Positions 16,999-24,771 of a stretch of DNA of 64,000 nt are shown here, in pieces. Position 1 is the stretch's first letter; each line of letters starts with the position of its first letter. The translations under genes were made by a program, and so were the position numbers. Under the pieces are notes generated by a model that saw nothing but the letters and a program-made list of their open reading frames with translations, was not told the origin of the DNA and searched no databases. The stretch spans positions 124,001-188,000 of the forward strand of contig JANQID010000077.1 in assembly GCA_028282325.1 (NCBI GenBank), written 5' to 3'. Source of the DNA: Chloroflexaceae bacterium (GTDB taxonomy: Bacteria > Chloroflexota > Chloroflexia > Chloroflexales > Chloroflexaceae).

Positions 16999-17673
16999 AT
17001 GGACATCACCATTGAAACGCCTGGATTGCAGACATTGCTGCACAGCATGCTGAGTTGCCGTTGTCCGGTCGACGAGCCGACCGAACGGGCGTTGTTCAAG
17101 GTCTACTTCTCAGTACGCGACCGCGATACAGTCGACTTCAACGAGATTGTACAGATCGCCGATGAGAATCCGGAGCCAACGCCGGTGCATTTTCTGCGCG
17201 ACTTCTGCGTGTATTTGCAGGATGATCCCAGCAACTTCACGATTACGCACAACGATGTGCTGCGCTACTTCAGTACGACCTACCATCTCAACCGGATGAA
17301 GGCGCTCAACCCCTTGTTGGTTCGCGAACCAGCGGCGTACCTCTTCAGCCATCTGCTGGTTCCGGTACGTGTTTCGGTTGTGGACGGCAAGGCTGAAGCC
17401 ATCTGTAAGATCAACGACTTTTCAATTCGCTCCAAGAATATCTTTATGTCGTCGGAGTTTCCACCGATTGTAGAAGCCTACTATGGCCTGCATATGGGCG
17501 CCATCGTGACCACGCTGAGCAAAGCCCAGGCCCGCATGATCGAAGGCCATCTGACAATATTCGACGAGATTCCGTTTCTAGCCCGCCATGTCACGCACGT
17601 GGATTTTTGCGATTTCCAGCACTATGGAGATTATCGCGCGGATGTCGCTGCACGCTATGCACGTCATTTCTAG
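16999..17673 (+). CDS. Unknown 224-aa protein, paralog B
   Basis: It is the same length as the preceding gene and clearly paralogous, with the shared blocks FTITHNDVLRYF, NPLLVREPAAYLFSHLLVP, YGLHMGAIVTTLSKAQARMIEGHL and ARHVTHVDFCDFQHYGDY. The pair starts with similar TIETPGLQT/SIERAGLDT strands, then diverges to a Cys pair (SCRCPVD) here versus GCVVAP in A. AGGAG precedes the ATG, 44 bases after paralog A. Tandem duplication with retained His/Asp positions suggests a heterodimer or two specialised copies. Function unknown. Confidence 0.7.
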   Translation: MDITIETPGLQTLLHSMLSCRCPVDEPTERALFKVYFSVRDRDTVDFNEIVQIADENPEPTPVHFLRDFCVYLQDDPSNFTITHNDVLRYFSTTYHLNRMKALNPLLVREPAAYLFSHLLVPVRVSVVDGKAEAICKINDFSIRSKNIFMSSEFPPIVEAYYGLHMGAIVTTLSKAQARMIEGHLTIFDEIPFLARHVTHVDFCDFQHYGDYRADVAARYARHF

Positions 17674-17725
17674 TACGACTGCAGCGCAGGGGTCAGAGAT
17701 CAGGAGTCAGCGAGAATCAGGCATC

Positions 17726-19495
17726 ATGACGCGACCGATTGCGGCAATCGTTGTGGCGATTATGCTGTTGCTGGTCGGCGCGCCTGTACCCGGCGTGTCG
17801 GCCCACCCGCTGGATGAGTTCTCGGTGAAGACACGGATTATGTTCCAACCGGACGGGGTCAAGTTAAAGCTAGAGCTTGACCCTGGCATTCTGGTTGCAA
17901 CACTATTGCTAGAAGATCTAGATGCGGATGGCGATGAGTGGATTAGCGCAGCGGAGGAAATGGCATTTGCCCAGATTGTGGCCCAGGAGTTGACCGTACG
18001 ACTGGATGATCAGGATGTGGTGCTGCAAATCGTAAATATTGAGGTGGATCCACTCACGGATCTGATCACTGGTGTGGGGACGATCACGCTGGTCTACTAC
18101 GTCCCTGCCGAGCATGCGGCGGCGAGCGCACGCGAGCAGCACACCCTCTTCTATGAGAATCGCTTCTATGATGGATTGGCTCTGTATAGCCTGCATCTTG
18201 AGACCGACCCGGACGGCGGGGTTGTGATCGATGCCGCCGAACGCGACGAGATCACCCAGGCCCTGGTCGAGGTCGTGTACAGCGTCGATCCTGCTACCGC
18301 TATCGCCAAGGACGCAACAGATGCCGATCCGCCTCAACCCGCAGCGTTCTGGCAAGACCTCGATCTGACAGCAATCCCGGCGGTAGACAGTCTGATCGAA
18401 CGACTGCGTGGTGGCATCCTGTCCCCGGGCATCGTGCTCCTGTTGTTTGGTCTGGCGATGGTCGCCGGTGCATTTCATGCGTTTACGCCGGGCCACGGCA
18501 AGACCCTGGTTGCGGCCTTCCTGATCGCCAACCGGGGCACTCTCTGGCACGCGATCGCCCTGGGATTGCTGGTGACGTTAACCCACTCGGCCAGTATTTA
18601 TCTTCTCGGCGGGCTGGTGTTGGCAGCGACCGAGTTCTTTCTGCCGGGACGGGTGATCCCGATCATTGAGATCGCGGCCGGGATATTGGTGATTGGGCTG
18701 GGGATCTGGATGCTGTTCACCAGAATCTACGGCGGGGTGGCCGACCACGCACATGTACTACCGAACCTGGCAATTCTGGAACATCGCAATATGAATGTAT
18801 TGCTAGACGGCAACGCCGCCGATGCCGTCGATTTGCTTATCACTGCCAGCATTAGGCCTGATGTGCAGACCGCTATGGAGCGAGCCGGCGCCGACAATAT
18901 CAATATCTGCTCGCTGGGCTGCGAGACCCACGATCTGCTGCCGACAATCAAGCCCGAGCGCCTGAATCTGGCAACGGTCAAGCATGCCTTGAAAACCGGA
19001 GCGGTCGACGGGATGGTTGTGAGTGCTGGCAAACGCCAGACGCTCGTGAATCGGATGGCCCAGCGTATGGGCCGTTCCCCGGCTATGGATGAGCCGGGTA
19101 CGCTGGACGAAGCGGCGGCGCTGCTAATCGAAGCGACCCAGCGCTTCACCCGCCGTGGCCCGGTGCATATCCCGCAGACCGAGCTATCGTGGCGCAGTCT
19201 GGCATCGATGGGGCTGGCGGGCGGTATGGTGCCATGCCCAGATGCGCTGGCGATTTTACTGATCGCCCTGAGCATGGGCCAGCTTCTGCTGGGCCTGAGC
19301 GTCGTATTCTTCTTCAGCATCGGGCTGGCGCTGACCTTGATCGCCGTCGGCCTGCTGATAGTATCGTCCGGGCGTATGTTTGCGCAGTCGCCGTTCTTGG
19401 ATCGGCTTTCCGTCATCACACCCTATGCCGCCTCGATTTTTATCACATCTATCGGATTCTGGATGGTCGCTCGTGTACTAGGGAGTATCTCATGA
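17726..19495 (+). CDS. NicO/RcnA-like Ni/Co transporter with inserted CODH-like domain
   Basis: The 589-residue product starts with a signal peptide ending near VSAHPLDEF, then an extracytoplasmic domain with an EF-hand-like DLDADGDEWISAAEE, as in NicO-family proteins. The membrane core holds the family motif HAFTPGHGKTLVAAFL and, after a large insertion, MGLAGGMVPCPDALAILLIAL. The insertion (about residues 350-490) replaces the usual His-rich loop. It resembles the central Rossmann-like domain of CooS carbon monoxide dehydrogenase: NMNVLLDGNAADAVDLLI, NINICSLGCETHDLLP, TGAVDGMVV and RRGPVHIP line up with CooS segments around the ICCTGNE cysteine and the late VHIP strand. Other CooS cluster cysteines are absent, so catalysis is unlikely. 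The ATG overlaps CooC as ATGA. A start at 17588 is possible but would overlap paralog B. Confidence 0.8.
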   Translation: MTRPIAAIVVAIMLLLVGAPVPGVSAHPLDEFSVKTRIMFQPDGVKLKLELDPGILVATLLLEDLDADGDEWISAAEEMAFAQIVAQELTVRLDDQDVVLQIVNIEVDPLTDLITGVGTITLVYYVPAEHAAASAREQHTLFYENRFYDGLALYSLHLETDPDGGVVIDAAERDEITQALVEVVYSVDPATAIAKDATDADPPQPAAFWQDLDLTAIPAVDSLIERLRGGILSPGIVLLLFGLAMVAGAFHAFTPGHGKTLVAAFLIANRGTLWHAIALGLLVTLTHSASIYLLGGLVLAATEFFLPGRVIPIIEIAAGILVIGLGIWMLFTRIYGGVADHAHVLPNLAILEHRNMNVLLDGNAADAVDLLITASIRPDVQTAMERAGADNINICSLGCETHDLLPTIKPERLNLATVKHALKTGAVDGMVVSAGKRQTLVNRMAQRMGRSPAMDEPGTLDEAAALLIEATQRFTRRGPVHIPQTELSWRSLASMGLAGGMVPCPDALAILLIALSMGQLLLGLSVVFFFSIGLALTLIAVGLLIVSSGRMFAQSPFLDRLSVITPYAASIFITSIGFWMVARVLGSIS

Positions 19496-20286
19496 CCAAA
19501 ATAGCAGTCAGCGGCAAGGGCGGCGTGGGCAAAACCACCTTTTCAGCCTTGCTGGCCTATATTTTGACGGAAAACGGACAACAGGTTTACGCCATCGACG
19601 CCGATCCCAGTCCGACTCTGGCTGAGACGCTAGGCTTCCCGGCGCAAACTGCGGCGCAGATCCGTCCAATCATTGAAATGAAGGAGCTGATCGCCGAACG
19701 CACCGGAGCCAAACCAGGAGAATACGGCAGCTATTTCAAGCTTAACCCGCGCGTAGACGATATTCCCGCGCAGTTTTCGGCAACCTACCGAAATATCCGT
19801 TTGCTGGAGATGGGAGCCGTCAAGGGCGCCGGGAAGGGCTGTGCTTGTCCAGAAAACGCTATGCTCAAAGCGTTGACCAGCCATCTTTTGTTGCAAGAGC
19901 AAGAGACAGTCATTCTGGATATGGTCGCTGGCGCCGAGCACCTTGGGCGCGGAACCGCGCAGGCCGTCGACGCGATGGTTATTGTGGTCGAGCGTGGCTC
20001 GCGCAGCCTGAAAACCGCACGCACGATTCTGGCAATGGCTGCCGATCTGGGCATCACGAATATGTGGATCGTGGGCAACAAGATCCGCAATCCCGAAGAC
20101 CAGGACTTTATCGCCAATGCACTGCCGCAGGTGAAGATCGCCGGCTGGCTTCCTTTCTCCAACCGGGTGATCGATGCCGAGCGCAGCGGACTGTCCGTCT
20201 ATGACGCCGACCCTGAGTTTGTCGCCCAGGGTCGCAAAATTGTCGGGGTAATTCTGTCAAACGGAGGCAGCATATGGAAAACATAA
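19492..20286 (+). CDS. cooC: CooC-type nickel-insertion ATPase
   Basis: CooC is a MinD-type ATPase that loads nickel into carbon monoxide dehydrogenase. This 264-residue protein has the deviant P-loop GKGGVGKTTF at residues 6-15 (signature Lys included) and the CooC-specific C117-A-C119 pair in GKGCACPENAM, which holds a metal at the dimer interface. It also has VILDMVAGAEHLGRGTA, the family switch region. The ATG overlaps the stop of the NicO gene, so the two are translated together. No CODH catalytic gene is present in the window. The only CODH-like sequence is the domain inside the adjacent transporter, which makes a physical or functional link between the two attractive. Confidence 0.9.
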   Translation: MTKIAVSGKGGVGKTTFSALLAYILTENGQQVYAIDADPSPTLAETLGFPAQTAAQIRPIIEMKELIAERTGAKPGEYGSYFKLNPRVDDIPAQFSATYRNIRLLEMGAVKGAGKGCACPENAMLKALTSHLLLQEQETVILDMVAGAEHLGRGTAQAVDAMVIVVERGSRSLKTARTILAMAADLGITNMWIVGNKIRNPEDQDFIANALPQVKIAGWLPFSNRVIDAERSGLSVYDADPEFVAQGRKIVGVILSNGGSIWKT

Positions 20287-20909
20287 AGGCCACAACGCTC
20301 CTTATTATATCTGGCAGTCGAGGAGCGCCGTTCCTTCAGCATCCGGTCAGCGCCGGACGGGTCGAGACCATTGATATGTATGACCTGGATAAGGCAGCGT
20401 TGCGCAACTACAAAGCATTACTGATCCCAATGCATAGCGACCAGCGGCATCTAGTCAAGCATCGAGCCCGGCTCGAAGCGTTCTTAAGCGGTGGAGGGAT
20501 CATCATCTTCAGCGGCCATGTGGCGTATCCCTTTTTGCCTGAACTACGACCTTTTATTGCGTCTGACTATCGCAGTGTAAACGACCTGTTTATCTATCGC
20601 GCTGCTGAGCATCCGATCTGGCGGGATGTCCTTGAGGAAGATCTGACCTTTCGGAAGGGCGTCGCCGGCTTCTACGGACGTGGTTATAATCCGCCGCCGC
20701 CCAATGCGACAATTATCAACACCCTTGGGCCGAAACGCTTGCCGATCGATTATATGTACGTCCGCTCCAGCGGGGGCACGGTACTAGTTCACTCCGGCAA
20801 CGATTTCTGGAACTTCGCGCTCTTTCCTAACGACATCACTAGCGCCGCACGGATGCCAGGACAACTGCTGGAATGGATTGAAACGGATATGGTGGGAGAC
20901 GCAGCATGA
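20274..20909 (+). CDS. ThuA-like (class I amidotransferase-fold) protein A
   Basis: The 211-residue product has the alternating strand/helix pattern of a flavodoxin-like or ThuA-type amidotransferase fold: TLLIISGSRG, KALLIPMHSD, LEAFLSGGGIIIFSGHVAYPFLP and GGTVLVHSGNDFWNF. The usual nucleophilic Cys at the elbow after the GGG-IIIF strand is replaced (FSGHV), so amidase activity is unlikely. His and aromatic residues are frequent. It overlaps the end of cooC by 13 bases and the next paralog by 4, marking it as part of the CooC operon. Function unknown. Confidence 0.6.
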   Translation: MENIKATTLLIISGSRGAPFLQHPVSAGRVETIDMYDLDKAALRNYKALLIPMHSDQRHLVKHRARLEAFLSGGGIIIFSGHVAYPFLPELRPFIASDYRSVNDLFIYRAAEHPIWRDVLEEDLTFRKGVAGFYGRGYNPPPPNATIINTLGPKRLPIDYMYVRSSGGTVLVHSGNDFWNFALFPNDITSAARMPGQLLEWIETDMVGDAA

Positions 20910-21577
20910 GTCGTGTGGACAGGATCGCCATTCTTGATGGCGGAACCTACTATCACCATTTCGCGATCAACACGCCGGAGTATCGCCCCTATTTTGATCA
21001 GATCATCTATGCACCGGAGCTCGACGAGACGGACCTGAACCCGTTCAACGCCCTGATTGTCATCGATCGGCTCAATCCGGATCTGCTGCGCAAGCACGCG
21101 GCACAACTGATCGATTTCGCCAATCAAGGCAAGACGCTGGTCGTGTTCGGCGAGGTGGAGGCGCACACCTGGCTGCCCGGCGCACGTTGGGTTCAGCGCC
21201 CGACCAATTTCTGGTGGTGGCTGGAGCCGGGTGCCGACCCCGGGCTGCGCATCGTCGCGCCAGAGCATAGCCTGTTTCGCCACCTCACGCTACAGGATGC
21301 GACCTGGCACTATCACGGCCTGTTTCAGCCGCCTCTTGGCGCCTCTAGACTGATCGTGCTGCACGAGGAAGATCTGATGGACAGCCCTGCGGACGGTGAT
21401 CGCTACGACGCCATCCTGTACGAAGACCGCGTCTCGACGGGTGGTCGGCTGCTGGTGACCTGCCTGGATCCCTTCTACCATCACGGCAGCAGCTTTATGC
21501 CGGCCACCACGCGCTTCATCGCAAAGTTCCTGGAGTGGCTCCAGGTCGATCTGGCACAAGGCGCCGACAGAGAGTGA
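20906..21577 (+). CDS. ThuA-like protein B, paralog of the preceding gene
   Basis: The 223-residue protein shares the fold and order of elements with its neighbour: NALIVIDRLNPDLLRKHAAQL, a LVVFGEVEAHTWLPG elbow without Cys, then RLLVTCLDPFYHHGSSF. It begins DRIAILDGGTYYHHF, with paired His residues. Its ATG overlaps the preceding stop. Side-by-side paralogs next to CooC echo the 224-aa paralog pair upstream and suggest paired subunits. No catalytic assignment is justified. Confidence 0.6.
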   Translation: MSRVDRIAILDGGTYYHHFAINTPEYRPYFDQIIYAPELDETDLNPFNALIVIDRLNPDLLRKHAAQLIDFANQGKTLVVFGEVEAHTWLPGARWVQRPTNFWWWLEPGADPGLRIVAPEHSLFRHLTLQDATWHYHGLFQPPLGASRLIVLHEEDLMDSPADGDRYDAILYEDRVSTGGRLLVTCLDPFYHHGSSFMPATTRFIAKFLEWLQVDLAQGADRE

Positions 21578-21599
21578 TTATGGACGACAAGGAGAAATA

Positions 21600-22889
21600 A
21601 TGAGTTCGGATATTCTAAAAGGCCCTGCACAATGGCGCAAGATGGTACTGCTCGGCGGTCTGTACATCACCCAGTTTCTCGGGCTGGGATTCATCATTAC
21701 CGCTATTCCCGCGATTATGCGCGCATCGGGCGCCGGCCTCGACAGCATCGCCTGGATTTACGCGCTCGGGCTGATCTGGGCGATTAAATTCCTGTGGGCG
21801 CCGTTGATCGACCGCTACGGATCAAAACGGCATGGGCATTATCGCGGCTGGCTGATCCTCCTGCAGAGCCTGATGATCATCTCGCTGGTGTGCGCCGCCT
21901 TCCTCGACATCGGCAGCCAGATGCCGATCCTCGCCGTCTTTCTCGTGTTTGCATCGTTCTTCTCGGCCACCCAGGACATTGCCACCGACGCACTCGCGGT
22001 GACGATCCTGGCGCCGGAAGAACGGGGCCTGGGCAACAGCATTCAGACCGCAGGCGGGCTTATCGGCAACATCATCGGCGGCGGACTGGTGCTGATCGCC
22101 TATCAGTGGATTGGCTGGTCGGCCAGCCTGCTCATCCTCGCCGCCGGCACCGCCATTCCGCTGTTCACTATCTTGCGCCACAAGGAGCAACCCGCACCGG
22201 CCGACCAGCGCGCCGAGAAGGTGGGCATGAAGGATCTATATCGTTTTTTTGGACGCCCGGGCATGGGCCGCTGGGTGCCTGTCTTGCTGGTGTACGGCCT
22301 GGCAATCTCGCTGGCCTACGCCCTGATTAACCCCATGCTCGTCGACCTCGGGTGGTCGCTCGACCGGATCGGATTCGCGGTCAACATCGTCGGTATGCTG
22401 GCCTCGATTGCAGGCGCCGGGCTGGCCGGTTTTGTCGTCCAACGCCTCGGGCGCAAGCCGGCCATGCTCTGGACCAGCCTGCTCGTGACCGTCTCTATTA
22501 TCGGGTTATATTTGCCGGGGAGCGGCATCGAAAACACTGCCGTCATCTACGGCACGATTATGCTCATGCTGCTTGCCTACGGCGCAAATACAACTATTCT
22601 CGCCACCATGATGATGGACAAGAGCGACCCATCCTCGGCGGGCACCGATTACACCCTGCAATACTCGCTCTTTTCGATCCTCGCCTTCGTCGCCAGTGGC
22701 GGCGCATTGGTATTGGCTGAGGCGATCGGTTATACCGGCGTGTTAACGGCTGCGATTGCCGCCGGTTTGATCACCATAGTAGTTGTGCTGTTCTACAACG
22801 ACTTCGCGCCGGTGGTCTACACAAAAACCGACCAGATGGATGCCCCGGCAGTGGCGCCGGTGCTGATGAGCCAGGCTGCTGAAGATTGA
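21600..22889 (+). CDS. MFS transporter, AmpG/RhtX-YbtX-like
   Basis: This is a 429-residue, roughly 12-helix inner-membrane carrier. The early GLYITQFLGLGFIITAIPAIMR, the WAIKFLWAPLIDRYGSKRHGHYRGW loop between helices 2 and 3 and SATQDIATDALAV are hallmarks of the AmpG/RhtX group. That group moves muropeptides, siderophores (RhtX, FptX) or acts with YbtPQ (YbtX). It is followed by two YbtP/YbtQ-like genes, the same three-part grouping seen in yersiniabactin loci, so a metallophore role is favoured. AAGGAGA precedes the ATG. The gene follows the ThuA-like pair by 22 bases in the same direction. Confidence 0.85.
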   Translation: MSSDILKGPAQWRKMVLLGGLYITQFLGLGFIITAIPAIMRASGAGLDSIAWIYALGLIWAIKFLWAPLIDRYGSKRHGHYRGWLILLQSLMIISLVCAAFLDIGSQMPILAVFLVFASFFSATQDIATDALAVTILAPEERGLGNSIQTAGGLIGNIIGGGLVLIAYQWIGWSASLLILAAGTAIPLFTILRHKEQPAPADQRAEKVGMKDLYRFFGRPGMGRWVPVLLVYGLAISLAYALINPMLVDLGWSLDRIGFAVNIVGMLASIAGAGLAGFVVQRLGRKPAMLWTSLLVTVSIIGLYLPGSGIENTAVIYGTIMLMLLAYGANTTILATMMMDKSDPSSAGTDYTLQYSLFSILAFVASGGALVLAEAIGYTGVLTAAIAAGLITIVVVLFYNDFAPVVYTKTDQMDAPAVAPVLMSQAAED

Positions 22890-22932
22890 GATTGCCATTC
22901 TACGTGGTATCAGCGCAGTAGGAGATTGCTTC

Positions 22933-24759
22933 ATGAGTGACACAACAAAAAAGACCCAGGAGCTATCCCTGTGGGAAATCATCAAGCCCGTAAACCGCCA
23001 CATTTATGCGGCAATGACCATATCAGCGATCAGCGCAGTGACCTGGATTGTCGCTCTGGTTTTGATTCGCCCCGTTGTGAGCGAACTGATGGCCCAAGCG
23101 CCCAACATTACTCGCCTGTGGCAATTTCTGGGTATCAGTATTGGCTTGATTCTGGTGGGGGTTGTGCTGAGTGTGTACTCCTTCAACTGGTCGCACAAAG
23201 GCGCATTTAAGTTGGAAGAGATTTTACGCACCCAATTGACCGCCCACCTTGCCAAAGTTCCGCTGGGTTATGTGATTACCACCGGCTCCGGGGCGCTGAA
23301 AAAGATACTGATGGATGACGTGCGCAGCCTGCACGCTTTTGTCGCCGACAGCACACCGTTGCTGGCGCGCGGCTACACCACCCCACTGGCAGCGCTGGTC
23401 TTGATGTTTGTCGTTGACTGGCGCATGGCGCTGATCTCGCTGGCCGTTTTCCCGATCGGGATGATCGGTATGCAAATTGCCTTCAAGGATTTTGCCGAAG
23501 GACGGGCGCAGTACGATGCCGCCAATGAACGCATCAACCGCACCATCATTGAATACGTGCAGGGGATGCAGGTGGTGCGTACGTTTGACGACGGCACCTC
23601 TTCCTTCAAGCGGTATCGGGATGCGCTGGAGCATGCCACCGAGTCACAACGAGCCTGGTCGGAAAAATCCCAGACAGGCGCTTTTATCGCCCGTACCCTT
23701 TTTGCGGCGCTGCCTACATTGGCAATTGTCACCCCGATCGGTATCTGGATGGTACAACGCGGGTGGTTGGATGTGCCGACGCTGCTCCTTTTTATTTTCC
23801 TGGCTCCAACAGTGGCTGAATCGGTTGTGCCACTCGTGTGGTTAAGCCAGCTTATTCAGATGTCCAAGGCCGGTGCCAAGCGAATTGGCCGGTTGCTTGC
23901 GGAATCGATTTTGCCGGAGCCAGAAACGTCCGTACGGTCGCGGAATGGCAGCGTGGCCTTTGAAAACGTGACATTCACCTACGCCGACCGCGAAGCCCCC
24001 GCTCTGCAAGATGTCAGTCTGTATATGGCCGCAGGAACCGTCACTGCGTTGGTCGGGCCATCTGGGGCGGGTAAGAGCACCATTGCCCAACTCATTCCCC
24101 GCTTTTGGGATGTGGATGCAGGCGCTGTGAAAGTTGGCGACATAGATGTGCGCCATATGAGCAGCGACGACCTGATGCAGCAGGTCAGCTTTGTCTTCCA
24201 GAATCCGTTTTTGCTGCACGACACCATCCGCGAGAACATCCGGCTAGGCAAACCGGATGCCACCGATGCGGAAATAGAAGCGGCGGCCAGAGCAGCCCAG
24301 TCCCACGACTTCATCCTCAATGAACTGCCCGACGGGTATGAGACAAAAGCCGGAGATCGGGGCACGCGCCTTTCCGGCGGGCAGCGCCAGCGCATTACCA
24401 TTGCCCGTGCAATTTTGCAGAATTGCCCGATTGTGGTTTTGGATGAGGCGACGGCGTTCGCTGATCCAGAAAATGAGGCCAAAATCCACGCGGCTATTGC
24501 CAATTTGACAGCGGGAAAAACGCTGATTGTGGTGGCGCACCGGCTGTCAACCATTCGCGACGCGCACCAGATCGTCGTGCTGGACAAAGGCAAGGTGGCT
24601 GAGGTTGGCACGCACGATGAACTGGTCGCGACCAATGGGGTTTACAGGGGGCTGTGGTTGAAATTTGAAGAGGCGCAGTCGTGGGGGTTACGCCGTACCG
24701 GTGAGGCTTCCGATGCTGTAGGTGCAACCGTTCCGGGCTATGAGCAGGCAGAAGGGTGA
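22933..24759 (+). CDS. ABC transporter, YbtP/IrtA-like half (pair A, subunit 1)
   Basis: The 608-residue half-transporter has an N-terminal six-helix type IV (exporter-fold) membrane domain and a C-terminal ATPase: Walker A GPSGAGKST near 375, LSGGQRQRITIARAIL near 480 and VVLDEATAFADPENE near 500. The ATAFADPENE ending, rather than TSALD, is characteristic of the YbtP/IrtA side of siderophore-uptake heterodimers, which import despite their exporter fold. AGGAGA precedes the ATG. The partner gene follows 12 bases on. It is close in sequence to the gene at 33807, so pairs A and C are duplicates. Confidence 0.88.
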   Translation: MSDTTKKTQELSLWEIIKPVNRHIYAAMTISAISAVTWIVALVLIRPVVSELMAQAPNITRLWQFLGISIGLILVGVVLSVYSFNWSHKGAFKLEEILRTQLTAHLAKVPLGYVITTGSGALKKILMDDVRSLHAFVADSTPLLARGYTTPLAALVLMFVVDWRMALISLAVFPIGMIGMQIAFKDFAEGRAQYDAANERINRTIIEYVQGMQVVRTFDDGTSSFKRYRDALEHATESQRAWSEKSQTGAFIARTLFAALPTLAIVTPIGIWMVQRGWLDVPTLLLFIFLAPTVAESVVPLVWLSQLIQMSKAGAKRIGRLLAESILPEPETSVRSRNGSVAFENVTFTYADREAPALQDVSLYMAAGTVTALVGPSGAGKSTIAQLIPRFWDVDAGAVKVGDIDVRHMSSDDLMQQVSFVFQNPFLLHDTIRENIRLGKPDATDAEIEAAARAAQSHDFILNELPDGYETKAGDRGTRLSGGQRQRITIARAILQNCPIVVLDEATAFADPENEAKIHAAIANLTAGKTLIVVAHRLSTIRDAHQIVVLDKGKVAEVGTHDELVATNGVYRGLWLKFEEAQSWGLRRTGEASDAVGATVPGYEQAEG

Positions 24760-24771
24760 AGAGCAACCGTC

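Noticed and set aside
17726-19495. A functional CODH in the transporter insert
   Set aside because: Only one of the cluster cysteine positions is retained and the rest of CooS is missing.
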